From Ischnura elegans (Eukaryota > Arthropoda > Insecta > Odonata > Coenagrionidae), in NCBI RefSeq assembly GCF_921293095.1, contig NC_060258.1, positions 7,764,607-7,828,606 on the forward strand: 64,000 nt of DNA, given 5' to 3'. Each line of letters starts with the position of its first letter. The first letter of the stretch is position 1. The notes below the pieces were generated by a model, which saw nothing but the letters and a program-made list of their open reading frames with translations, did not search any database and was not told where the DNA came from. Made by a program: the position numbers and the translations under genes. This document shows, piece after piece, positions 11,669 through 21,720 of this stretch.

Positions 11669-14272
11669 TGCATCATAATTTTGTTTCATTAAATTTGTTA
11701 CATATCTTATTTAACATGGACAAATAATCCATTTTGTGATTTGTGTTCATGTAATTGTGCTAATGAACACACATAAAAATGGGAAAGGTGGAGTGATATT
11801 TCTGGTAGAGAGAATAATATTATGCTTCGCTGCAGTAATAGCTTCCAACAAAATAATTTAATAATTATAATAAATACGAGAAGAAATATGTTAAGGAGGT
11901 AAATAAGATGGAAACCATCTCTTAACTCAGCCTAAATTTATCATAAAGTGGTTATATTGTGGAAAAAATGTTTCAGGGTCCATTGGACCCAGTCAGGCTA
12001 CTACACGATAATTTTTTTTCAGTCTTCCTAGGGTTAAATTTTTCACCCTTCATTTAATGGCGAAAAATAGATATTGTCATTTAAAAAACTAAAAAATGTG
12101 TGAAATACGTACTCCAGGAGTCTTTCCATTTAGGCATTAAAAAATAAAAGAAAACCACCATATTGTTTGGTTACATTATCAAAGTTTCGATGTCTTTTTC
12201 AAGAAAATGGCTAAGCACATAAACAGTTTCTGTAAAATATAGAACTTTACAACTAATGCCATATTTTTCCGGGACAATGAGAGAAAAAAAACATAGGAAA
12301 TATATAATAATGGATAACAATTTTTATTTTTACAGCTAAAATAAGGAAAAAGAGTATCATACAATTGAAATAGTGGTGTTTGGTCGAACGTGTTATCTTT
12401 CCTAGTTTTTCGTCCTGATTACCAATCAATGGTGTCTTTGATTTTTATTAATTCGATAAGTGTAAAAAGGTGAACATTTCATTATGAAAGAATAATTGGC
12501 AAATCAAAACTTTATCTCAATAGTTGACTTACTAGCATCCTTTACTTCAGCCATTTGTATTTGGGATTTTAAGGTCCTATGCCAACGATGACATAAAAAT
12601 TGTAGTGAATATGCCAAAAGATGAGCTATGGTTCCATCTTAACCCACTGTAACCCGATGTTGCTTCACATTGGGATACAAATATAGAATTATAACTACAA
12701 AAATCACATCAAAAACACAAACATTTTCAGCTCAGTTCAGGAAAGATTTAAACTACCCTTAATGTTGTATTGTTAAGTTTAAGGGTGAAACAAATAGCTG
12801 CCATAGATTATGAATGATTAGAAAATTTTTTAAATGAAAAGTCTAAAATATAATTATTCCCTGAAGAAGCTCTGGGTTAAAAAGGGTGAAATTGGATATC
12901 CTAAAATTCTTTGTTTATTTCATATACTTACAGTGGTTATTAAAAGACTTCTAAAGTCCATTCCTAAATATCTGTAAAAACCCTATGTAGCAGCCATACC
13001 ATCATGACTTATGGAAACTGGGCAATTTAATAATTTGCAATTGAGTGTTTATAGATGACATATTATATTGAAAGTATTATACTCAAGAAAATATCACCTC
13101 TGGAGATAGTCATAGCCATACATAAGCAAAAATATGCAGTAACGAGTTTTTAAATACCACAGGGACCAATGAGACATATATACAATGGAATTGTTGGTAA
13201 TTCTAATGGAAATAAAATTCCCTACATTTCTGAGTGGATTCGCTTTTAAGTACTAATACTGGCCGGCAATGTTTTGTATACAGATGCAGTTTATTGTCAT
13301 TTGTTTAACACATATAGGTGCATAATTACAGTAAGAAACAGGTTACCCTAAAACACAACAATCACAAGGCTATTGGGAAGCACATGGTAGCAGCAACCAT
13401 AACACAGAGCCCTAAGTCAGATGCCTTAGGTTAGACACTTTCCATGGCCATCCTAGTTTACCATCTAGTTTATCTATAAACAGAAAATTATTCTTAAGAT
13501 ACAGTCCACAAAAAATCAAATAATAGACCAACAAAGGATTCATTACATTAAAATAACTACGATTTGCGAAAGGAAAAAATTTCAGTTAGAAAGAATAATG
13601 ACAGTTGTATGACAACATTTTACAATATAAAAAGACTATTTTACCAATGAAAAATTATCATTATTACCATTCCCTAATGTGTATTTCCTCATCATTTTTT
13701 AACAATACTTGTGTAAACGACAATGAATTATGCGCCTATATATAGATAAGTTAACGGTAAAATGAGAACAATCATGATACAAGTGTAACAATATTTTTAG
13801 GCTATTGGCACAATTTGTACTATTTCAACCCAGAAAAAATCATTGATTTCATTATTAATTCACATTGAGTCATACAAAGGAATGAGAGGAACATAACAAA
13901 AGATATTAGACCTTGAGCAGACAAATTCGAGTGAAAGTTAGTGGCATTTTGTCTTAATGCAGAGTGAGCTAAGTGGGTGCCCTTGCACTTTTTTGCTACC
14001 CAGCTCCTTTAAAATACAAATAAAAAATCCATGACTTGTTCATGCATTCACTACTACGTCGCACTATCCCTATTGGGTGTTTGCTCATCATTTTTAAACA
14101 CTACTTGTGTAAACGTAATGAATTACGTGTCTCCTGAACTTTTTGCTAAAGAAAAAATGTCAACAAATGCAATCTTAATGATGTATCATTCCAGTGAGTA
14201 TGCATGCCAGGTGCATTTCAGTAACCATTGTGAGTAAGCCCTTCATACCGTCTACTAGAACAATAATGCCTC
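11669..14272. other. Non-repeated AT-rich DNA, no gene recognised
   Basis: Host-like AT-rich sequence follows array 1. Apart from a repeat-family R fragment at 12036-12163 I see no coding pattern, RNA gene or transposon end. The 60-codon minus-strand frame at 12179-12364 and the 68-codon plus-strand frame at 14031-14237 look like chance frames. Confidence 0.5.
12036..12163 (+). repeat. Repeat family R fragment
   Basis: The sequence runs from TTCACCCTTCATTTAATGGC through GAAATACGTACTCCAGGAG to AAAACCACCATATT. It matches the end portion of the R copy at 42781-43250 and, inverted, the start of the copy at 45847. It is truncated and diverged. Confidence 0.65.
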
Positions 14273-14921
14273 TTAGATGTGGGGACGGAAATGCCTCACG
14301 AAGTTGCTCTTCCCAGAGAAAGTTTTCCCACATTCCCTGCAAGAATAGGGTCTCCCTCCTATATGGGTGATGGTCGAGGGTGGACTAGTGAGCAAAAGCC
14401 TTGCTGCAGGCATTGCATGAACAAGGTCTAACTCCTGTGTGTGTGAGCTTATGTACGGTGCATGGAGATTCTAAGAGAGGATTTCAAGCAAATGCTACAT
14501 GCATAAGGTTTGTCTCCTGTGTGCGTATGTTTGTGTGTGGTTAGCTGGCTACTGTGAACGACTTTCTGCAGACACTGCAGAAATAGTGTTTCTTCCGTGT
14601 GTGTGTGTGCGTGCATACGCATGTGCTTTGTAAGGTTATAATTATGACTGAATGATTTACAGAGTATTCTACATGAAAAAGTTTTTTCTCCTGTGTGCAT
14701 AAACATATGGTTGTACAAGGTGCTTTCCTGAGTTAAGGATTTCCTGCAGACACTGTAGACACTCCTGGGTGTATATGCATATGCTCGGTAAGGTGATAAC
14801 TGCGACTGAATGATTTACACCATTTTTACATGAATCAGGCCTCTCTCTTGTGTGTAGCCATATGCTTGTTGAGGTTGCCTTTCAGAGAGAAAGACTTATT
14901 GCAGACAATACAGGAATAATT
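14273..14921 (-). pseudogene. Decayed C-terminal zinc-finger tail
   Basis: Sequence just 3' of the zinc-finger stop still encodes finger remnants on the same strand. In frame after the stop comes YSCIVCNKSF with its NKHMATH half, then two more stops, then KSFSRSYHLTEHMHIH. After a frame change come YNHMFMHTGEK, KSFSHNYNLTKHMRMH, THKHTHTGDKPYACSICLKS and finally [21 protein letters not shown] followed by a stop at 14273-14275. About six fingers appear to have been present once. Several stops and frameshifts show that this part no longer encodes protein, although the first codons could be reached by readthrough. Confidence 0.75.
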
Positions 14922-16382
14922 CTAATCCCCCGTGTGTATACGCATATGCTTGGTAAGGACATCACTGCGACTGAATGATTTACAGCATATTTTACATGAA
15001 TTAGACCTGTCTCTTGTGTGTGTAGCTATATGCTTGTTGAGGATACCACTCACAGAGAAAGACTTATTGCAGATGCTGCATATATAAGGCTTATCCCCAG
15101 TGTGTATACGCATGTGGTTGGTAAGGGAATCACTACGACTGAATGATTTACAACATATTTTACATGAATTACTCTTCTCCCCCGTGTGTATATGCATGTG
15201 TTTGGTGAGGTCAGAATTGTTACAAAAAGGCTTGGTGCAAATGCTGCATGTATAAGGTTTCTCCCCTGTGTGTGTACGCTTGTGTTTGCTGAGGTGGCTA
15301 CTCTGAGAGAATGACTTATTGCATACACTACAGGAATAAGGTTTATCCCCAGTGTGTATACGCATGTGCTTGGTGAGGCCAGAACTCTGAGAGAAAGACC
15401 TACTGCATACACTACAGGTATAAGGCTTATCCCCAGTGTGAGTACGGATGTGCTTGTTAAGGACATCACTACGACTGAATGATTTACAGCATATGTCACA
15501 TGAATAAGACCTCTCTCCTGTGTGGGTGCGGATATGGGTTTTGAGGTTGAAACTCAAAGAGAAAGACTCATTGCAGGTGCTGCATGCATAAGGTTTCTCT
15601 CCTGTGTGTGTACGCTCGTGTGTGCTGAGGTTGCCCCTCAGAGAGAATGACTTATTGCAGACACTACAGGAATAATTCTTCTCCCCTGTGTGTACACGCA
15701 TGTGATTGTTGAGAGTAGAAGATTTAGCGAAACACTTATAGCACACACTACAGGAATAAGGCCTCCCTCTTACGCTTGAACACTTTCCCTTTTTGATGTC
15801 CCTAATGCAAGAGGAGGAATTTAAGGAATCACTTTCTACACAAGTGTCAGCTCCTACAGCAAACCTTCTCCCTTTTCTATCCTTTCCTTTCTCCAGAGTC
15901 CCTCTGGATACTCCCTTTAGAGGCCCATTTCCTTCATGCCTTAGCACTTGTTTTCCACTGTTTGTCCCTTTTATATCTAGCACCATGGAGGACTCATCAT
16001 CCACAACTAAATTGCTGGCACCGAAATGAGTTTCAAGGTGTTTGATGAGCTCACTTTTGGTGCTGAATCCACCTGTGCAGTGGTAGCAATTATATGAAGT
16101 TTCGTTTGACATTTGTCCCTTAACAGCATTTTTTGCCTCACAATTACTGAACTCATCTTTGTACCCCATGACTGCCTCTGCGCAACTCCTCCTCTTTTCA
16201 CTGATTCTGATCATCCTGAGGGCATCAGGGATTATTGGTGCATCACAACCACTTCCACCCCTCACCTCACCCATTGTGACTCTGCCTCCACTGATTTTGG
16301 ATGCCTGCTTGTCCATCATATGGAGTTCAGCAAGATGTTGACTTATCAGCAAGAACAGCTCCACATTTTTCCATGACTTCAT
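14922..16382 (-). CDS. C2H2 zinc-finger protein, 486 aa, 3' truncated
   Basis: This is the only clear host-type gene. The protein has a low-complexity N-terminus and one isolated C2H2 finger at residues 97-119 (YNCYHC...HLETH). A Lys/Ser-rich linker follows, then ten tandem C2H2 fingers from about residue 209 to the end. Most finger linkers are TGEKPY or TGDKPY, which points to a nuclear DNA-binding protein. Two linkers are altered (TGEKSN and TRDRSN). Fingers of the CKICCKSFSRSD type recur, suggesting local finger duplication. No ZAD, KRAB or BTB domain is visible. The ATG is preceded at once by an in-frame stop, and a likely splice acceptor lies at 16511, so the start is provisional. The stop falls exactly in a finger linker, and further fingers lie decayed beyond it. 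The target sites are unknown. Confidence 0.8.
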   Translation of the reverse strand: MKSWKNVELFLLISQHLAELHMMDKQASKISGGRVTMGEVRGGSGCDAPIIPDALRMIRISEKRRSCAEAVMGYKDEFSNCEAKNAVKGQMSNETSYNCYHCTGGFSTKSELIKHLETHFGASNLVVDDESSMVLDIKGTNSGKQVLRHEGNGPLKGVSRGTLEKGKDRKGRRFAVGADTCVESDSLNSSSCIRDIKKGKCSSVRGRPYSCSVCYKCFAKSSTLNNHMRVHTGEKNYSCSVCNKSFSLRGNLSTHERTHTGEKPYACSTCNESFSLSFNLKTHIRTHTGERSYSCDICCKSFSRSDVLNKHIRTHTGDKPYTCSVCSRSFSQSSGLTKHMRIHTGDKPYSCSVCNKSFSQSSHLSKHKRTHTGEKPYTCSICTKPFCNNSDLTKHMHIHTGEKSNSCKICCKSFSRSDSLTNHMRIHTGDKPYICSICNKSFSVSGILNKHIATHTRDRSNSCKICCKSFSRSDVLTKHMRIHTGD

Positions 16383-16510
16383 TGATCACATTCCTTCATT
16401 CCCCTGCATGAGATGCTCCATTCGCAGAATTAATGATAGTCAGTGAGGCTGAGGAAGGAATAGTCACCACTCAGATATTTCCCTAAACTTCCTTTCACCA
16501 GCTTGAAGCC

Positions 16511-16530
16511 CTAGAAAAGAATTTTCATAT
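16511..16530 (-). promoter_or_regulatory. Possible 3' splice site upstream of the zinc-finger exon
   Basis: On the minus strand a pyrimidine tract ends in TTCTTTTCTAG, followed by GGCTTCAAGC, which fits an insect splice acceptor. It would place the zinc-finger frame in a terminal exon beginning at about 16510 with roughly 128 bases of leader. No upstream exon could be identified. Confidence 0.4.
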
Positions 16531-18149
16531 TTTAATCACAAAAGAAAGTTATACTGGTCTAATTTATAAAAGCCCTTTAGTTGATAACTAAAGCTATTTG
16601 ATAGAAAGCAATATACCGGCTTCAAAGTATCAAGATGGGCCGCCCTTTTTATTATATGTTCATTTTTCATTTGATCTAACAAATAAGGTGTTGTGTCTTT
16701 CAACTACAATAAAAATGAAATTTGGAGCCAGTACTCAATAAAATCGATAGCACAAACAAAGAAGTACATGAATAATGGTCATAGTTGAGCTTCCTTTTGA
16801 ATTATCTATGTGCATAGAAGGAATGTCAAGAAGAAGTAGTAAAATTGTGCAACAAAATATACAATAAAGGTGCACAGCCAAGGGAACCTGTAAAGACAAT
16901 TACGATACCGATTCTAAATTTGGGAGACAATAGAAAGTGATAGGAACACCAAAACATCAGTCTGATTTCATGTATGGCTAAGGCATTGCTGAGAGTTCTG
17001 AATCAGAAAGCCAAACACAGGGCTGCATCATTATAATGCTATTGTTATCGCTTGATGGTTGAACTGGGAATTGAAAATTGCATGGGAATTGCTGATGATA
17101 AGTTGCAGAAGCATTTTATTTGCATCCCTTATCTCAAATTTGAAGATGCAATTAAGCAAAGCAATTTAAAAGAAGAAAACTCGGAGTAGTCCACAGCAGT
17201 GATGGCTGCTCTTGGGAAAAAGGAGACAGAGGACAATTGCTATCTGCCATCTTTACCATTGATTATGCTGAATCAATGAGGGTGCTTTTTAAAGTGGACA
17301 GAGTTTAGAGTAAATTCCAGGGTAATAATAATATGGAAAAGGTAATGAGTAAAAATGTGATGATATCTATCAAAGGATATTGTAATGCACAGAAATGTAT
17401 CAATCAATGGCCTGTCAGGTCAAAATTTTCAGAATATTTTTTCTGTTGATAATGTTTTTATAGTAATTACCCTGTATGCACCAGTGTTTACCTTTGTAAT
17501 CAATTTATTACAATTTATACTTTCTATGTAAATGAACTTGGAAAGAGCAATCTAATACTATTATATACGATTTTCTTCTAATCATTTTAGTACTTGCTGA
17601 CATTATACAAAATGAATTATTTCAGTTGGTAAGTCAATTTTAAAAGTACTAAAAATAAATTAATATCAACAATTATTTTAAAGTTAAGACTTCTCATATT
17701 ATAACATATTCAAAAAAATATTCGGCTTTTTCCTCAATTCATGTTTCTTAACCATATTTATGTATTAACTGTAAATATATTACTTTGTTTGTTTAAAAAC
17801 TTCCTTCTATAAAACACAATGATAACATTGAGATACATAAGTTGTAAGTGAATTTCGAACACTTCAATATTCGTGACATATTCATTTGGATTATCGATTT
17901 AATTAGTCTCAGTCCTTTTATTTTCAAAAAAATGCCATTTTTAATTTGAGTTTTTTGCATTCAAACGCTCATTTTCAGAAATGGATACTACAATCCTAGG
18001 GTTAGGGCTAACAAATGAAAAATCAGCCACATTTCGCAAGTACATCTGTTATTAATTTCATATTTATCTACAATACAAGAATATTCGATTCAAAACGATC
18101 TCTCGCCCCTTATATCACTATGGTTACTAAGATAACAGACAACAAACTT
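16531..18149. other. AT-rich DNA, no gene recognised
   Basis: No coding pattern, repeat end or RNA gene was seen. The stretch could be the intron or upstream region of the zinc-finger gene. Confidence 0.4.
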
Positions 18150-18760
18150 CTGTCAATTATAACCAAGGGCTTAACTATGACTGAACAGGAGTATACACAT
18201 GTGGAAAAAGAATTTTTAAGTGTGGAAAACTGCATTAACAAGTTTCTCAACATGATACATAGACATCCATTTGTAATATGTACCAGGGGCACAGCCAGGA
18301 AATAGGGCTAGGGGGGTTTCAGGCGCAACTATTACTGAGGTGCCTGCGTGTATGGCATACCTGACAGGGTTATCAGCAGGTGCGAGGGCCCTCTGCCAGA
18401 AAAAATAAGATAAATGGTAAAAATTGTGAGTTTTAAGGCCTCTGAGGGATATTTTATGAATCCTTGTACTATACTATAAATAATATTAATCCAAATAAAC
18501 AAAATATATTAAAATTCCAAAATTGTCTGAGCTCGGGGGGGGGGGGTGATATCCCCCAAAACACCCCTCGCTGTGCCACTGGTATGTACTGACTACATAC
18601 CAGGGTAGAATATAATGATTGGGGCTATTGATAAAATAATCTCAAGCAGGCTTCAAAGTTTGAGATTAAAATCAGAGAAATATAATGCGACAATAAAGTG
18701 CAAAGCAGGTGAATACTTGGTCATGGTCAAATTTGAAAATGTCAAATATTTTTGTCCAGC
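18150..18760 (+). pseudogene. Ty3/gypsy-like RNase H fragment, interrupted by a MITE
   Basis: Two pieces of one plus-strand pol fragment flank the MITE at 18284-18581. The left piece (about 18159-18283) reads like the end of the LTR-retrotransposon RNase H domain, with GLTMTEQEY followed by VEKEFLSVE and HPFVICT. The right piece (from 18582) continues with the expected Asp after the MITE. Further on it shows SSRLQSL and a KCKAGEYL segment, matching the region after RNase H in gypsy-type polyproteins. At least one in-frame stop is present, and no LTR, integrase or other pol part was found. This is a dead fragment of a few hundred bases. Confidence 0.7.
18284..18581. mobile_element. hAT-type MITE, 298 bp
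   Basis: The ends are CAGGGGCACAGCCAGG on the left and TCGCTGTGCCACTG on the right, an imperfect terminal inverted repeat beginning CAGNGGCACAGC. The flanking octamers are ATATGTAC (18276-18283) and GTATGTAC (18582-18589), an 8 bp target-site duplication with one mismatch, as expected for hAT elements. A 13-base G run lies near 18536. There is no coding capacity. Confidence 0.85.
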
Positions 18761-18799
18761 GTCAAAATTGGAGATAAGATTTAATGAAATGGCTCTAAC

Positions 18800-19185
18800 C
18801 CGCAGCAGAATATAGTGATTAAGGCAATTGATCACTTGCAGGAGAATTGTCTTAATTTTATTTAATACGTCAAGATTTTTTTAACAATTCTTAAGATATA
18901 TTTACATCTTATAACCATAGATAGATTACAGGGGTTTACATTAATTACAGCTGTGGAAAACGCCACAATCACGACAAAAAAGTGAAATATTTCGGGCCGA
19001 TTAATCGGCCCCTGGCAGTTTTTGCGCAACAAGCAGGGGCCGGTACATCGGTCCGATTGCAGTAAAAGGGTTTAGGATGGAAAATGATTAAGTCTATATA
19101 AGCAATAAAAAAAAAACACATTTACAGCAGAAAATAATCACGCCAAACAAAGCATTTGCCATGAATACCCCACAAATAATGAACA
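18800..19185. other. No gene recognised
   Basis: AT-rich sequence with a short locally GC-rich palindromic stretch near 18996-19060 (CGATTAATCGGCCCC and CCGGTACATCGG). Nothing further was identified. Confidence 0.35.
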
Positions 19186-19189
19186 CTTA

Positions 19190-19680
19190 ACGAAGCATTA
19201 TGAACAGATAGAAACCGATATCTCTAGAAAGGAAATTAAAAAGGGAGTCTATCAGCTTTCAAGAAGCATAATGAAGAGAAAAAAATGATCAAGCAATTCA
19301 AAGCAGTTGGCATGATCATCACCCAAAAATCAGCACTAAAAGAAGCATTAAAAAACTTGGAAAGCGGATCATCGGAAGCACAAAGTAATCACGCAGCTTC
19401 AAGGCAAATGTCACGAGCATCGCACAAGCCTCAGTATTAAAAGAAGCAATATGAAAATTTTGAAATAGGTACATCATGTGAGCAATTAAAAAGAGCATCC
19501 TCAAAAACTTGGAAAGTAAATTCACCATTCATAATATTCAGGCCTCTTCAAAGGAAATATCATGAGCATTCCTAGCAACTCAGCACTAAAAGAACTTCTT
19601 AAGAACAATTGGAAAGAGGACACTTCAGAATGACAGTTGAAAAGAGCCCCTATGAGCACTAAAAAGGCACGTTCTATTAC
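19190..19680. repeat. Degenerate tandem repeat (TCAGCACTAAAAGAAGCA)
   Basis: Related units recur: TCAGCACTAAAAGAAGCA, TCAGTATTAAAAGAAGCA, GCAATTAAAAAGAGCATC and TCAGCACTAAAAGAACTT. Each is followed by an AAAACTTGGAAAG-like stretch and a CAAAGGAAAT or CAAGGCAAAT segment with ATGAGCAT. Spacing is about 70 to 120 bp and units are strongly diverged. Confidence 0.55.
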
Positions 19681-20140
19681 ACAAAATATTATAGCAGCTA
19701 AAAAGCAAAGAGGAATGCACTGAGGGTGGCCAATTCCATCCCATAGAATTCCATTCTATTGCCACTCCGTCACATTTTAATCGACTTTCAAAAATGTCCG
19801 CTGCGATGATTGCATAGGAATCCAATTTTTCCCAATATTTTGCTCAATGGAAATAGCAAATGCAAGGAACAGTATTGAAGATATATGAATATGATAAATA
19901 ACATCATCCTGAATGCAAATTTTGGTTTACACCCCTCATTACGCCTTATTTCCCCATGTCACTAGTATGAATTCGTTCGTCACCGACGTGAGTGGAGACT
20001 TGTATACCCGTTTAAATGCATGGTGGGTGAAAACTCGTTTAAATTAGGAGATCCTCCTTTGTAAAATTCGTTTATGAAGCCATTGTAATTGGAAACCTCA
20101 TACGCTTTGTACTAAATAGAGCAATAAAAACGAATACAAC
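19681..20140. other. No gene recognised
   Basis: No repeat end or coding pattern was seen between the degenerate tandem repeat and the R copy. Confidence 0.35.
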
Positions 20141-20640
20141 ATTGATATTATGATGGCAATAGGGTTGTTTCCATCATCAAAGAAAACGAAAGGCATTGAT
20201 TACGATTCGTTACCCACCATTAATGTATTCATAATACATAAATTATTTGGTTTTTGAAATGCCGGTTTAGACGAATGGCAAAGGTCGAATTTTATCCTCA
20301 TTTGAAAAAGGCCAGATTGGCACCCATGCGATTCCACTCCACATGACGTCACAGGAACCTAGTTTCTACACGAGAGGATAGGAGTTATACATCGTCTGAG
20401 GTTACCAATGCTTGCATGAGGCACAGAGCTCAGGGAAACATGCCTTAATAATCACATATTAAAACTGGCTAAGGTCGGAAAGTTTTCTTCGTTTGATATG
20501 GTATTAACAAACCTTTTTTAAGCCAAGCGCTACCATCCAGCAAGGTACTCAGCTACCCGCTAGCAGCCTGCGACGCATCAGCGCTAAGCATTGCCTTAAG
20601 GTCACCTCACCAGGAGGGAGGTGACCTATTACTCCCTAAT
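20141..20640 (+). repeat. Repeat family R copy
   Basis: This copy starts near AATAGGGTTGTTTCC and runs through AAAGGCATTGATTACG, GACGAATGGCAAAGG, CTGAGGTTACCAATGC, AAGCCAAGCGCTACC and AAGGTCACCTCACC. The same order occurs inverted at 45847-46505, and the second half recurs at 42781-43250. The far end is missing. No coding frame was found. Confidence 0.7.
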
Positions 20641-21720
20641 AATTTGCCACAAGTAAACAGGCATCCTAATCCATGAAACTTTAAATCAAGTCAGCCATAA
20701 ATTGTATTTAATAAACGAACTTATGCCCTCACCAATTACGTCATCTCTGTTCGCTTGTTATTTGATATCAAGTCAGCAGATTCTTTTAAACGGGATACGC
20801 TACGGAACCCCAATGGTCTCCATTAAAAGCATCTTGATGCATTAAACCGAATATATAAAGCTTATATTTTCATGAATGATACCCAAACTTAAGCACTAAG
20901 TCGTCCTAAAACATGTCACTCATAAATCTGTCGATGTTAAAGCCAAATTTCCGGAGAAACAGATATCAACGTTCAAAACAAACTCGAATTGTATTTTATA
21001 TTCTTGGATGTCACATCCCAAAACAGATCCTACGTACTTACAAACCTCTATGTTATAAAAAAAAGAATCACATTTGAAACTTCTCATAGAGAACTACCCT
21101 CTAATCAATTATATTTGCTGTAGTTAGAGGTTTCCGGTTTTGAAATCTCATATTTTCGCTACTTTTCCCAAAGACCACACAAAGCCAATATATAAAAATG
21201 TAGTAAGCTTTTAAGGCTTAAATTGCGAGGGTTTAAATATTTCTGCGACGTTGACAGAGAAGAATGCGATACTTCAAATGCCGCGAGAGGATTTTAATAC
21301 ACACGGTATTCCTACCAATAATGGTATTTAAGGACACAAAAGTTGATAAGACAAAACAGTATGATAACATCATATAGTACATATACCTGCGAACATTTAG
21401 AACACATAATATCATTACGACAGGGCCAAACAACTCCGAAAAGCATAATACATCACCTAGTAGACGGAATACTTGCTATCACACCTAGAGAGTAATCCTG
21501 ATTAATGAGAGACCACTTGCATGATTTTACTATGAGGTGGTGATATGTAATTATGCATTTTTAATGAGAACCATACACAACAAAACACACAAGAAAGTCA
21601 CGCAGTATTCTCCACCATAAATACGGATATGATCAAGAAGCCTACTTATAGGGTTCTTGGATATGATACACGAATAAAAAGTCAGTGTCGCCGGCATGAA
21701 AACAGAAGATTATATACTAA
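20641..21720. other. AT-rich DNA to the left of array 2, no gene recognised
   Basis: No coding pattern was recognised. The last bases, TATATACTAA, abut element E'. The final A is the host A of the inferred A/T insertion site. Confidence 0.4.

Noticed and set aside
15050-15499. 149-codon minus-strand frame inside the zinc-finger gene
   Set aside because: Shifted-frame shadow of the finger repeats.
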